NCBI RefSeq assembly: GCF_900143685.1
Contig: NZ_LT671675.1
Location: 1,729,985 to 1,793,984 of the forward strand
Origin: Parolsenella massiliensis
Lineage (GTDB): Bacteria; Actinomycetota; Coriobacteriia; Coriobacteriales; Atopobiaceae
Length of the DNA stretch: 64,000 bases
Reading direction: 5' to 3'
This document shows positions 50,212-59,045 of the stretch, piece after piece. Under the pieces are notes generated by a model that saw nothing but the letters and a program-made list of their open reading frames with translations, had not been told where the DNA came from and searched no databases. The stretch's first letter is position 1. Each line of letters begins with the position of its first letter. Made by a program: the position numbers and the translations under genes.

Positions 50212-51992
50212 GCGTCGATGGTGATGGCGTCGCCGATGACCTTGCGGGTCTTCTCGAGCGGCCAGGTCGTGGGATCGCCCACGGTGGCAAGCAGCTCGTT
50301 TGCCTCGGCATCCGCGGCCGAGTAGTCCTTCACGAAGCGCACGACGTCGGTGTCTCCCACCATGTGCTCAACGAGCGGGTGCCAGACCACGTTCTCCACG
50401 GCGATGCCGCCGGGGCCCACGTTGTCCGCATTGCCCGTGTCACCATCGCTCACGCGGACGAAGTCGCAGCTCAGCATGCCACTCAGGATGCAGTTGGGAC
50501 TGTTGCGGTAGCCCGAGACGAAGTCTCCCAGGCCATAGGCCACGAGCATCTTGCCGCCGCCCTCGCGCTCCACCCACTCCACGGGCTGGATCACGTGCGC
50601 GTGGCTGCCGATGACCATGTCCACGCCGATGTCGGCACATACCTTGGCGATGGCCTTCTGCTCATCGTTCGCCTCGTTCGTGTACTCGTCTCCCCAGTGC
50701 ATGTAGACGAGAACCACGTCGGCCACCTCGCGGGCGCGCACCACGTCGTCGCGCATCTTGGCCTCGTCATAGGGCACAGCGAAGTAGTCGTTGGGGAGGT
50801 CGGACTGCTCATAGCCGTTCTGGCCGTAGCAGTACGACAGCGCCGCGAGCCTGATGCCGTTGCACTCGACGAGGCGCACGGTCTGGCGGTCGGCGTCGGA
50901 GTCGTAGCTGCCAATGGTGATGAGCCCGGTCTTCGCGGCCCACACGCCCTGCGAGTGCTCGATGGACTTCGTCCACGTGTCGTAGGTGTGGTTCGTGTTC
51001 GTGTTCACGATGCGCCAGCCGGCGTTCGCCACGGCGTCTGCCAGCGAGTCGGGCGTGTTGTAGCTGGGGTATCCGATGTAGTCAAACTCGTCGTTTCCAC
51101 CGAGCGTCGTCTCCTGGTTGATGAACGAGACGTCATACGAGCCCTGCACCACGGGCGCCACCTCGGTATAGAAGGGCGAGAAGTCATAGGAGCCGTCTCC
51201 CACCGAGCCGCTCCAGGCGTCGGCAAGGGAGAGCAGGTTGTCGTTCATGAGGTTGTCGCCCACGGCCGAGAAGCTCATGCGGCCGTCGCCGCTCGCGGTG
51301 CGGCGCCCCTCGTCGAGCACCGTGTGCGCGGGCAGGTTGGCGTCGTCGGTGGTGGCGGCCCGCGTCGTGGCGGCCGCGTCATCGGTGGCGGCCGCCTCGC
51401 TCGTCGCAGGTTCCTCGACGGGAGCGGCCGCATGGGAGGCCACGCAGCCAGACACGCCGCGCACCACGAAGACGAGCAACACGATGGCGATTACGCCCGC
51501 AATGCCGAGAAACACCACCGGCGGGATGTTGCGCCCGTGCACGGGGTTCAGCGAGCGGAACTTCCAGCCGCCGTTGCTTGCCGAGGTCTCGCGCAGCTGG
51601 GGCACGTTCTGGCTGGACCAGCCAAGCGGGCGCTGCTGCCTGGGGCGGCGGCGCGGCGGGCGGTCGTCGGGGATCATGGTGCCGTGGCTTGCGCGCTCGG
51701 AGCTGCTGTAGCCGTAGCGCTGCGCCGGGCCTCCCCTGTGGCCGGGCGCCGAGGGGCCGGCGTGCCCGCCCCTGGAGCGGCGACGCGCGTTGGGAAGCTC
51801 GGCGGCCTCGCTGCGGCCCGTCTCGGGGCGCACGGCGCGGCCGTCTCGCGGGGGACGGTGCCGGCTCTCGGCGCCGTAGTACGGGTCCTGCTCGAGCCGA
51901 CGGCGTTCGGCGGCGCGGCGCTCGCGGGTCTGGCGCTCGTTTACGGCGGGCTCGTCGTGTCGCCACCACTCGTCGTTTGTCGGCTCCCCCAT
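50208..51992 (-). CDS. CapA family (poly-gamma-glutamate capsule-type) protein, membrane-anchored
   Basis: A 594-residue protein. A long Arg/Pro/Gly-rich cytoplasmic tail (1 to about 150) precedes a membrane helix (PPVVFLGIAGVIAIVLLVFVV). A Thr/Ala-rich spacer and an extracytoplasmic metallophosphatase-fold CapA domain (about 240-594) follow, with SAVGDNLMNDNLL, INQETTLGG, NTNTNHTYD, VYMHWGDEY and GSHAHVIQP. CapA proteins take part in poly-gamma-glutamate export or cell-wall processing. No pgsB/C genes are near, so a wall-related hydrolase role is as likely. The stop codon lies within a repeat element. Confidence 0.87.
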   Translation of the reverse strand: MGEPTNDEWWRHDEPAVNERQTRERRAAERRRLEQDPYYGAESRHRPPRDGRAVRPETGRSEAAELPNARRRSRGGHAGPSAPGHRGGPAQRYGYSSSERASHGTMIPDDRPPRRRPRQQRPLGWSSQNVPQLRETSASNGGWKFRSLNPVHGRNIPPVVFLGIAGVIAIVLLVFVVRGVSGCVASHAAAPVEEPATSEAAATDDAAATTRAATTDDANLPAHTVLDEGRRTASGDGRMSFSAVGDNLMNDNLLSLADAWSGSVGDGSYDFSPFYTEVAPVVQGSYDVSFINQETTLGGNDEFDYIGYPSYNTPDSLADAVANAGWRIVNTNTNHTYDTWTKSIEHSQGVWAAKTGLITIGSYDSDADRQTVRLVECNGIRLAALSYCYGQNGYEQSDLPNDYFAVPYDEAKMRDDVVRAREVADVVLVYMHWGDEYTNEANDEQKAIAKVCADIGVDMVIGSHAHVIQPVEWVEREGGGKMLVAYGLGDFVSGYRNSPNCILSGMLSCDFVRVSDGDTGNADNVGPGGIAVENVVWHPLVEHMVGDTDVVRFVKDYSAADAEANELLATVGDPTTWPLEKTRKVIGDAITIDA

Positions 51993-52181
51993 CGCGCGCT
52001 CCTCACAGCAAAGTCGTCCCAGCTATCACCCACAGTTTGCACACAGCGTACCGCGTCAGGGCCGCGGCTTAAGCACACTTCGGCTACAGTGGTAGCAACG
52101 AATCGACCATCGGTAGGTCTGCAGCCGTGAGCGCAGGCCCGCCGCAGCACGGGCACAAGCCCAAAGATAGGAACACCTTAC

Positions 52182-53852
52182 ATGACCCAGAGCACCAACC
52201 CCGGCGACGGCACGCCCGTCGCCTTCTCCGACCTCGGCCTTTCCGAGGCCGTCCTCAAGGCCGTCGAGACGCTCGGCTACGAGCAGCCCACGCCCGTCCA
52301 GGCGCAGGCCATCCCCTACGTCCTTGAGGGCCGCGACCTGCTCGCCGCCGCACAGACCGGCACGGGCAAGACGGCCGCCTTCCTGCTGCCCACGATGAGC
52401 CGCCTCGGCCACTCCGAGCGCCACCGCGGCCCCAAGATGCTCATCGTGACGCCCACGCGCGAGCTTGCCCAGCAGATCGCAGACGTGTGCGCCACCATCG
52501 AGGGACGCACGCATCACCGCAGCTACACCGTGGTGGGCGGCGTGGGCTACGAGCCCCAGAAGGCGGCACTTCGCCGTGGCCTCGACATTCTCGTGGCCAC
52601 GCCAGGCCGTCTCGTTGACCTCATCGAGCAGGGCGAGGCGCACCTGGGCGACGTGGAGGTGCTCGTCCTGGACGAGGCCGACCGCATGCTCGACATGGGC
52701 TTTCTGCCCGCCATGCGCAAGATCGTGGGCCAGACGCCCTCCTCGCGCCAGACGCTGCTGTTCTCGGCCACGCTCGACGAGGACGCCATCGGCGGCATCC
52801 GCGACCTCGTGACCGACCCGGCCATCGTGGAGATCGCCCACAAGGGCTCGGTTGCCGAGACCATCGACCAGTTCGCCCTCCCCGTCTCGCTCGAGGCCAA
52901 GAACGCCCTGCTCCCCGAGGTGCTCAAGCACGAGGGCCCCAAGCGCGTCATCGTCTTCTGCCGCACGAAGCACCGCGCCGACGCCGCGTGCCGTCGCCTT
53001 CGCCGCGCCAACATCTCCTGCGCGCCCATCCACGGCGACCGCAGCCAAAACCAGCGCGAGCGCGCCCTTCGCGCCTTCCGTGACGGCAGCTGCGACGTGC
53101 TCGTGGCCACCGACGTGCTGGCCCGCGGCATCGACGTCTCCGACGTGCGCTACGTGGTGAACTTCGACGTGCCCGTGGACGCCGAGGACTACATCCACCG
53201 CATCGGCCGCACGGGCCGCGCCGGCGAGGCCGGCTGGGCGCTCACGCTCGTGACCGAGAACGACTGCGACGAGCTCTACGCCGCCGAGAAGCTCATGGGC
53301 AAGATCGTGCCGCCGTTCGAGCCGAGCTACGAGCTCGAGCTGGGCGACAAGCCCGTTGAGCTTGACCCCAACCGCGACCCCGAGGGCTGGCGCCCGCTGG
53401 GCAAGAAGGCCCGCAAGAAGCGCGAGGAGGCTCGCAAGGCCGCGACCGCCGCTGCCCGCAAGCGCGCCCTGGCAAAGCCGCGCGCCGAGAAGAGCGAGAA
53501 GCTCGCCGAGCACGAGAAGCCCGCGAAGGGCGAGGCCAAGAAGGCCGGCAAGGCCGCCTCTAAGAAGCCGCAGCGCCCCGGCAGCGCCAAGCTCACGCGC
53601 CGCGAGGTCGCCGAGCTCGAGCTCGAGACCGAGGGCGAGCGCAGGCAGCGCAACCGCGGCGGCAGGCGCTCCGGCCAGGGCAGGCGCAACAACGGCGGCC
53701 AGGGCCGAGACGCCCGCCAGCAGCAGGGCGGCCGCAGCGCCCAGCAGGACCGTCGCGAGCAGCCGGCCAACCGCAGGCAGCGCCCGAGCGGCAAGGGCGG
53801 CCAGCACCGCCGCGTGGGAGACCGCGCCGGACGCCAGCGCGGCATCTACTAG
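52182..53852 (+). CDS. DEAD-box ATP-dependent RNA helicase
   Basis: A 556-residue RNA helicase for RNA unwinding in ribosome assembly or mRNA turnover. The Q motif (FSDLGLSEAVLKAVETLGYEQPTPVQ region), AAQTGTGKT, PTRELAQQ, DEAD at about 168-171, SAT and HRIGRTGRAG are all present. After about residue 370 comes a long basic, low-complexity tail: first Lys/Ala/Glu-rich, then Arg/Gly/Gln-rich. It resembles the RNA-binding ends of CsdA/RhlE-type helicases. Start 52,182 follows AGATAGGAAC. Confidence 0.95.
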   Translation: MTQSTNPGDGTPVAFSDLGLSEAVLKAVETLGYEQPTPVQAQAIPYVLEGRDLLAAAQTGTGKTAAFLLPTMSRLGHSERHRGPKMLIVTPTRELAQQIADVCATIEGRTHHRSYTVVGGVGYEPQKAALRRGLDILVATPGRLVDLIEQGEAHLGDVEVLVLDEADRMLDMGFLPAMRKIVGQTPSSRQTLLFSATLDEDAIGGIRDLVTDPAIVEIAHKGSVAETIDQFALPVSLEAKNALLPEVLKHEGPKRVIVFCRTKHRADAACRRLRRANISCAPIHGDRSQNQRERALRAFRDGSCDVLVATDVLARGIDVSDVRYVVNFDVPVDAEDYIHRIGRTGRAGEAGWALTLVTENDCDELYAAEKLMGKIVPPFEPSYELELGDKPVELDPNRDPEGWRPLGKKARKKREEARKAATAAARKRALAKPRAEKSEKLAEHEKPAKGEAKKAGKAASKKPQRPGSAKLTRREVAELELETEGERRQRNRGGRRSGQGRRNNGGQGRDARQQQGGRSAQQDRREQPANRRQRPSGKGGQHRRVGDRAGRQRGIY

Positions 53853-53907
53853 CGCCAGGCGCGACCGGGCACGAGCCCGCACGTACACATCATACGAGCA
53901 GCCACGT

Positions 53908-53944
53908 GCCGCCCGCCCGAGAGCCACGCGCCCGGGCGGGCGGC
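53908..53944. other. strong GC stem-loop after the helicase gene
   Basis: GCCGCCCGCCCG / CGGGCGGGCGGC, 12-bp stem, then GCGCTACAATTTGC. No T-run at the stem. TACAAT (53,949-53,954) could be the -10 box of the next gene. Confidence 0.55.
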
Positions 53945-53990
53945 GCGCTACAATTTGCTCTTGCATGCAAAGGCACCAGATGGGAGCACC

Positions 53991-54548
53991 ATGGCAAAAG
54001 CCACCAACAAGGCCGAGGCCGGCCTCGACAAGCCGCTGTTCAGCCTCAGCTACGACCTTTCCGCCCAACTCGTCGATGAGGCGGCCCGCCTGCTCGCCGG
54101 CGACAAGAGGCGCAACCCCGCAAGCGTCACGAGCTACGCCGTTCTCGTGCTCATCGTGATCGCGGCGCTCGCGCCCGCCACGAAGGACAACGTGCCCCTG
54201 CTCGTGGCCATGGTGGTCGCCGAGGTCATCCTCTGGGCCGTCGCGGACCGCTGGCCGCAGATGCAGCTGCGGAAGCTCCGCCGCGCGGGCCTCGACACGG
54301 CGCTCATCCCCGCCGACAAGCGTCGTCGCTCGATCGCCGTCTACGAGGACACCCTCACCGTCACCTCGCCCGATGACACCCAGACGCTGCGCATCGCAGA
54401 CCTTCGCGGCGCCGCCCTGGGCAACGAGTCCGCTGTCCTCGCGTTCGCGAACGGCAGCTACGTCATCATTCCGTCTCGCGCGATGAGCGCCCAGCGTTAC
54501 CACGACCTGCTCAAGCACGTGGGAGCCGTCAAGGAGACGGGCAAGTAG
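53991..54548 (+). CDS. small membrane protein of unknown function
   Basis: A 185-residue protein. A polar N-terminus (about 1-45) precedes two hydrophobic segments (VTSYAVLVLIVIAALAP and NVPLLVAMVVAEVILWAVA). A cytoplasmic beta-rich domain of about 100 residues follows (RRSIAVYEDTLTVTSPDDTQTLRIADLRG...FANGSYVIIPSRAMS). This two-helix plus beta-domain layout is like YcxB-type proteins, whose function is unknown. Start 53,991 follows GGGAGC. Monocistronic, bounded by a terminator. Confidence 0.7.
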   Translation: MAKATNKAEAGLDKPLFSLSYDLSAQLVDEAARLLAGDKRRNPASVTSYAVLVLIVIAALAPATKDNVPLLVAMVVAEVILWAVADRWPQMQLRKLRRAGLDTALIPADKRRRSIAVYEDTLTVTSPDDTQTLRIADLRGAALGNESAVLAFANGSYVIIPSRAMSAQRYHDLLKHVGAVKETGK

Positions 54549-54585
54549 CGACGCCATCCCGGCAACACAGACGCATATGCTCACG

Positions 54586-54630
54586 AAAAAGCAGTTGTCA
54601 TCGCCTCAACGCGATGGCAACTGCTTTATT
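54586..54630. terminator. bidirectional terminator between convergent genes
   Basis: AAGCAGTTGTCATCGC pairs with GCGATGGCAACTGCTT (one mismatch), with T-rich exits in both directions (TTTATTT on plus, TTTTTCG on minus). Confidence 0.88.
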
Positions 54631-54696
54631 TAGAGCAAACGTGAGGCGCGGGGGGGCATGGCAGACGCGAACGCCACGCACTACCGCCCGCAGCCC

Positions 54697-55374
54697 CTAC
54701 CCCAGCACGACGTCGAGCACGCCGGGAATCTCGTCCACGATGACGTCGGCGGCGTCTTGCGAGAAGCCAAAGCGCTCCTCGCGCTTGGCGATCACGAACA
54801 TGCCGGCCGCCTTGCCTGCCGCGATGCCAAACGCGGAGTCCTCCACGCAGCAGCACCTGTCCGCACCAAGCCCCAGGCACTCCATGGAGTGCAGGTAGAT
54901 CTCCGGGTTGGGCTTGCTCTCGCGAAACTGCTCGCCCGAGACGAACTGCTCGAAGCGATCGTCGATGCCGCACTGGCCCAGCGCCTCGTGGATGAAGCGC
55001 GGCGGGGCCGAGGAGGCCAGCGCCACGCGCACGCCGGCGGCACGCAGGGCATCGAGCGTCTCGGGCACGCCGGGGTTCATGATCTGCCCGTAGTTGCGCT
55101 CGAAGTTCTCGGCCGCCCAGGTCTCGTAGACCCTCTCGGCCTCCTCGGGAGACGGCGTCTCGATGCCGCCGCGGGCAAGCACGTCCTGCACCGTTCGCTG
55201 GAACGTCTGGTGCGAGGCGCCCACCTGCGCGAGCAGCTCCTCCTCGGTGACGTCGAGCCCATAGGCGCGCGAGAACGCCTGGAACTCGCGGATGTAGAGG
55301 GTCTCGGAGTCCACGAGCACGCCGTCCATGTCGAAGATGACGGCATCGAACCTGGGGGCTGTGGCCTGGTCCAC
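54697..55374 (-). CDS. HAD-superfamily phosphatase/phosphomutase (beta-phosphoglucomutase-like)
   Basis: A 225-residue HAD subfamily IA protein. It has IFDMDGVLVDSE (nucleophile and acid Asp), a helical cap (about 20-95), LASSAPPRFI, Lys in ESKPNPEIYL and CVEDSAFGIAAGKAAG. It resembles sugar-phosphate phosphatases and beta-phosphoglucomutase. The best start is GTG at 55,374 behind GAAGGGAGC; no ATG fits the domain start. It lies 73 bases after pgi across a terminator-like hairpin, hinting at a sugar-phosphate substrate. Confidence 0.83.
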   Translation of the reverse strand: MDQATAPRFDAVIFDMDGVLVDSETLYIREFQAFSRAYGLDVTEEELLAQVGASHQTFQRTVQDVLARGGIETPSPEEAERVYETWAAENFERNYGQIMNPGVPETLDALRAAGVRVALASSAPPRFIHEALGQCGIDDRFEQFVSGEQFRESKPNPEIYLHSMECLGLGADRCCCVEDSAFGIAAGKAAGMFVIAKREERFGFSQDAADVIVDEIPGVLDVVLG

Positions 55375-55390
55375 GTTCGCTCCCTTCTGA

Positions 55391-55423
55391 GAAGAAGGGG
55401 CCGTGCGCAACGGCACGGCCCCT
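55391..55423 (-). terminator. terminator of pgi
   Basis: Minus-strand GGGGCCGTG...CACGGCCCC stem followed by TTCTTCTC, about 25 bases past the pgi stop and just upstream of the HAD gene ribosome site. Confidence 0.65.
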
Positions 55424-55447
55424 CGGGCTGAAGAATCTGGCTGGCGA

Positions 55448-57142
55448 CTACTTCCTGTGGGCGCGGTAGTAGGCGATGAGCGCCTGCGTGCTCGCGTCCT
55501 GCTTGGCGAGCGCCTCGTCGTCGTGGAAGGCGGGCGTGATCTGCTTGGCGAGCTGCTTGCCAAGCTCGACGCCCCACTGGTCATAGGAGTCGAGGCCCCA
55601 GACCGTGCCCTCGACGAACGTGATGTGCTCGTACAGCGCGATGAGCTCGCCGAGCGCGTGCGGCGTGAGCGCCTCGCCGAAGATGGACGTCGTGGGACGG
55701 TTGCCGTCGAAGACGCGCGCCGGGACCATCCACTCGGCCGTGCCCTCGGCACGGACCTCGTCGGCCGTCTTGCCAAAGGCGAGGGCCTTCGTCTGCGCAA
55801 GGAAGTTTCCCAGGAACAGCTCATGGACGTCCTGGTCGCCGTCCTTGGTGGGGTTGGGCGTGTTCACAAACGCGATAAAGTCCGCGGGGATGGGCCTGGT
55901 GCCCTGGTGAATGAGCTGGTAGAAGGCGTGCTGGCCGTTCGTGCCGGCCTCGCCCCAGAACACCTCGCCCGTGGAGGAGGTCACGGGCGTGCCGTCCCAG
56001 CGCGTGGACTTGCCGTTGGACTCCATCGTGAGCTGCTGGAGGTAGGCCGGGAAGCGGTGCAGGTACTGGTTGTACGGAAGCACGGCGTGGCTGCCCATGC
56101 CGCAGAAGTTGACGTACCAGACGTTCATGAGGCCCATGAGCGCCACGACGTTCTCCTCGAGCGGCGTGTTCTTGAAGTAGTTGTCCACGTCATGGAAGCC
56201 GGCGAGGAACTCGGCGAAGCGCTCGGGGCCAAAGGCGATGATGAGCGACAGGCCCACGGCGGAGTCGACGGAGTAGCGGCCGCCAACCCAGTTCCAGAAG
56301 CCGAAGGCGTTGTCCGGGTCGATGCCGAACTGCTCGACGAGCTCGAGGTTCGTGGACACGGCGACGAAGTGCTTCTTGATGGCGTCGGCGTTCTGGGCGT
56401 CGGAGCCGTCGATGGCGCCCTGGGCCTTCAGAGTGTCGAGCAGCCAGGTGCGGACCTCGCGCGCGTTCGTGATCGTCTCGAGCGTGGTGAACGTCTTGGA
56501 GACGATGATGCAGAGCGTGGTCTCGGGGTCGAGGCCGCGGGTCTTCTCGGCCATGTCATTCGGGTCGATGTTGGAGACGAAGCGGCAGTCGATGCCGGCG
56601 TCAGCGTAGGGCTTGAGCGCCTCGTAGGCCATGACCGGGCCCAGGTCGGAGCCACCGATGCCAATGCTCATGACGTGCTCGATGCGCTTGCCCGTGACGC
56701 CCTTCCACTCGCCGGAGCGCACGCGGCTGGCGAAGGCGTACATGCGGTCGAGAACCTCGTGGACGTCTGCCACGGTGTCCTGGCCGTCAACGACGAACTT
56801 GCCGATCTGGTCCTTGGGACGGCGAAGCGCGGTGTGCAGCACGGCGCGGTCCTCGGTGGTGTTGATGTGCTCGCCGCTGAACATGGCGTCACGGCGCTGC
56901 TCGAGGCCCACGGCGCGGCCGAGGTCGCACAGAAGCTTGACGGTGTCGTCGGTGATGAGGTCCTTCGAGAGGTCGAAGTGCAGGTCGCTCATGTCGAACG
57001 AGAGCTTCTCGACGCGCTTGTCATCGACGGCGAAGGCGTCCTTGAGGTTGAAGTGGTCTGCGACGAGCTGATCGTGGTGGGCCTTGAGGGCCGCCCACTC
57101 GGGGGTCGCGGTGGCGTCAACGGGTGCGGGGATGTTCGACAT
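55448..57142 (-). CDS. pgi: glucose-6-phosphate isomerase
   Basis: A 564-residue Pgi of the long bacterial type; interconverts glucose-6-phosphate and fructose-6-phosphate. It has [18 protein letters not shown], the phosphate-binding [42 protein letters not shown] with the catalytic Glu and His region, and a C-terminal Lys within [10 protein letters not shown]. Start 57,142 follows AAGGAGG. Connects the glycogen operon and the ROK kinase to glycolysis. Confidence 0.96.
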   Translation of the reverse strand: MSNIPAPVDATATPEWAALKAHHDQLVADHFNLKDAFAVDDKRVEKLSFDMSDLHFDLSKDLITDDTVKLLCDLGRAVGLEQRRDAMFSGEHINTTEDRAVLHTALRRPKDQIGKFVVDGQDTVADVHEVLDRMYAFASRVRSGEWKGVTGKRIEHVMSIGIGGSDLGPVMAYEALKPYADAGIDCRFVSNIDPNDMAEKTRGLDPETTLCIIVSKTFTTLETITNAREVRTWLLDTLKAQGAIDGSDAQNADAIKKHFVAVSTNLELVEQFGIDPDNAFGFWNWVGGRYSVDSAVGLSLIIAFGPERFAEFLAGFHDVDNYFKNTPLEENVVALMGLMNVWYVNFCGMGSHAVLPYNQYLHRFPAYLQQLTMESNGKSTRWDGTPVTSSTGEVFWGEAGTNGQHAFYQLIHQGTRPIPADFIAFVNTPNPTKDGDQDVHELFLGNFLAQTKALAFGKTADEVRAEGTAEWMVPARVFDGNRPTTSIFGEALTPHALGELIALYEHITFVEGTVWGLDSYDQWGVELGKQLAKQITPAFHDDEALAKQDASTQALIAYYRAHRK

Positions 57143-57274
57143 GTGTCCTCCTTGGACGATGACGGCGGCCACGCGGACAGGCCGCCTTCGCATACCAGGC
57201 TTAAGCGTACCGCAAACGAGTGGCTCCGTGAGCGCTTGGGGCCACAGGTGCCCGAACGGCGAGGGGGGGCGGCG

Positions 57275-57820
57275 CTAGTAGGGCTCGCCCTGGGGCGGAA
57301 GCTGCTTGAGTCGCGCCCACATGAGCTGCTTTGCCTTGGGGTCAGACAGGCTCTTCTCGAACCCTCCAAGCGCCAGGACGCGCACGCCCAGGACGCGCAC
57401 GACGAGGCCGGGGCTGAGCGTGGCGGCATCGAGGCTCTCGAGCTCCACGAGCTCGTCCGCGAACACCTCGCGGATGGCGGCGGCAGCGGCATCGTCGAGC
57501 GCGACGAGCGTGTCAGGGTCAAGCGTGGCGATGGCGAGGCGCAGCGTCCCGGGTACGAGCGGGTAGCCCTCGGCATCGCTCGCGGACAGGCCACCCCAAT
57601 CCTCGGGCGCGTAGCCCAAGGCGCCCAGCGCCGAGCGCAGGGCCTTGCCGTCCGGTCCTTCGAGCAGCCGGGGCACGGAGCCGTCCGCAGCAGGCACCTC
57701 GGGCTCGCCCTTCACGAGCAGCACGTGGGAGAACGCGTTGCCGGTCATGATGACGCCGGCCTGCGCGAGGTCTCCCAGCTCGGCCCTTGCCTTGTCGAGG
57801 TATTCCTGACGCACGTCCAT
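57275..57820 (-). CDS. hypothetical protein, conserved-looking
   Basis: A 181-residue soluble protein I do not recognise with certainty. It starts MDVRQEYLDKARAEL (57,820, behind GGGAG) and contains GNAFSHVLLVKGEPEV, EGPDGKALRSALGALGYAPEDW and a hydrophobic C-terminal LVVRVLGVRVLALGGFEKSL. The order of a GEP-like loop, a Gly-rich helix start and a late strand is faintly like uracil-DNA-glycosylase-fold proteins, but the catalytic motifs cannot be confirmed. Divergent from trxA. Confidence 0.55.
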   Translation of the reverse strand: MDVRQEYLDKARAELGDLAQAGVIMTGNAFSHVLLVKGEPEVPAADGSVPRLLEGPDGKALRSALGALGYAPEDWGGLSASDAEGYPLVPGTLRLAIATLDPDTLVALDDAAAAAIREVFADELVELESLDAATLSPGLVVRVLGVRVLALGGFEKSLSDPKAKQLMWARLKQLPPQGEPY

Positions 57821-57907
57821 CCGGGCTCCCAACCGCATCGCTGCCGACGCGCCCCATGCGCGCGGGCCCCGACGCCACTTCTCTAGCGCGATTCTACCGC
57901 CTGTGTG

Positions 57908-57937
57908 CTGACTACCCGGCAGGAGGCTGGGTATAAC
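57908..57937 (+). promoter_or_regulatory. promoter of trxA
   Basis: CTGACT (57,908-57,913) and TATAAC (57,932-57,937) with an 18-base spacer, about 50 bases before the trxA start codon. Confidence 0.6.
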
Positions 57938-57987
57938 CCCAAGCAAAGCCACATGGCCGCAGCCGGCGGCCCACCAAGGGAGGCACC

Positions 57988-58308
57988 ATGGCAACACGCA
58001 AGCTCACAGAGGAGACGTTCGACGCCACGATTCGCTCCTCCGAGAAGCCCGTCCTCGTTGACTTCTGGGCCAGCTGGTGCGGGCCATGCCGAGCCCTCGC
58101 GCCCGTCGTCGAGGAGATCTCGGACGAGATGTCAGACGAGCTCACCGTCTGCAAGGTGAACGTCGAGAACGACCAGGACCTCGCCATGCGATTCCAGGTC
58201 ATGTCCATCCCGACGCTCATCCTGTTCAAGGGTGGCAAGCCCGTGCACACCATGGTCGGCAGCGCCCCCAAGGCCCGCCTCGTCAAGGAGCTCCGCGAGT
58301 TCCTGTAG
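57988..58308 (+). CDS. trxA: thioredoxin
   Basis: A 106-residue thioredoxin of standard length; reduces protein disulfides using thioredoxin reductase. Active site WCGPC with Cys31 and Cys34, the cis-proline in MSIPTLILF, buried Asp in LVDFWA. Ribosome site GGGAGG. Monocistronic, followed by a perfect 62-bp palindrome. Confidence 0.96.
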   Translation: MATRKLTEETFDATIRSSEKPVLVDFWASWCGPCRALAPVVEEISDEMSDELTVCKVNVENDQDLAMRFQVMSIPTLILFKGGKPVHTMVGSAPKARLVKELREFL

Positions 58309-58329
58309 CGGCGCGGGCGCCTGCCAAAG

Positions 58330-58391
58330 CACCTGCCAAAGGGGACGGGTTCATCTGGCATGCCAGATGAACCCGTCCCCTTTGGCAGGTG
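58330..58391. repeat. perfect 62-bp palindrome
   Basis: 31-bp arms without spacer, centred between 58,360 and 58,361. The outer half holds the GGGGACGGGTTC repeat of the family seen at 40,121 and 50,039, but the central part (ATCTGGCATGCCAGAT) differs. It lies between the convergent trxA and phosphoesterase genes and could serve as a transcript end for both. There is no T-run. Confidence 0.92.
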
Positions 58392-58414
58392 TCCAATGTC
58401 ATGCGCTGTCCCAC

Positions 58415-58921
58415 CTACCAGCCGGCGAAGAAGCTGCGGCCCCAGCCGCGGTCCTCGCCATCGCCCAGCTTGATGATCTCTGACGACACTACGCGGCCGT
58501 CCTCGACGTAGATGCGGCCCATGGTGGGGCCGCTCGAGCTACGAGGGAACGTGGGGCTGCCCGGATTCATGACGAGCGCGCCGCTGCCAAGCGTGTCCCT
58601 CTCGGGCACGTGCGTGTGGCCGAACACGCCCACGTCGAAGCGCTCGCCCGTGAGGTCCTGGCGATAGTGGCAGACGCAGAACCGCAGGCCCTCGTACTCA
58701 AAGCGCACCTTGCGCGTCACCTCGGGGCCGTACTCGCCCGCCCAGTCGTTGTTGCCCAGGCACAGGCGCAGCGGCGCCAGGGCACCGAGCGTCACGAAGT
58801 CCTCGTCGGACGTAATGTCGCCGGCGTGGACGATGAGGTCGCAGCCGTCCAGCGCGTCGAGCACCTCGTTCGAGAGCCTGCCGTGCGTGTCACTCAGAAC
58901 GTCGATGCGCTTGCCCGCCAT
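58415..58921 (-). CDS. YfcE/MJ0936-type metallophosphoesterase
   Basis: A 168-residue calcineurin-fold phosphodiesterase. All metal motifs are present: DTHG, HAGDIT, GNNDWAG, CHYR (replacing the usual GH-x-H block) and FGHTHVPE. Family members cleave phosphodiesters such as bis-pNPP or cyclic nucleotides in vitro; the physiological substrate is unknown. Cytoplasmic, monocistronic. Confidence 0.88.
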   Translation of the reverse strand: MAGKRIDVLSDTHGRLSNEVLDALDGCDLIVHAGDITSDEDFVTLGALAPLRLCLGNNDWAGEYGPEVTRKVRFEYEGLRFCVCHYRQDLTGERFDVGVFGHTHVPERDTLGSGALVMNPGSPTFPRSSSGPTMGRIYVEDGRVVSSEIIKLGDGEDRGWGRSFFAGW

Positions 58922-58991
58922 GGCTGACCCCTATCGCCGGATTAATGCGCTCGATTATACCTGCCACGCACATCCGCCCAGACCGCGCAAC

Positions 58992-59021
58992 AAAAACGGG
59001 GCTGACAAGCGCCGGCCCCGT
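58992..59021 (-). terminator. intrinsic terminator of the LytTR regulator operon
   Basis: Minus-strand ACGGGGC / GCCCCGT stem followed by a five-T run, 25 bases after the regulator stop. Confidence 0.88.
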
Positions 59022-59045
59022 AGATGCAATGTGTCTGCGCGTTCG

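Noticed and set aside
52056-54584. 842-codon open frame on the minus strand opposite the helicase
   Set aside because: It is antisense to a clear DEAD-box gene and the next gene, is low complexity (Ala/Leu/Gly/Val/Arg), has no domain, and is a product of high GC codon bias.
58330-58391. classical rho-independent terminator
   Set aside because: Despite the perfect stem there is no T-run on either strand, so it is listed as a repeat element with a possible transcript-end role.
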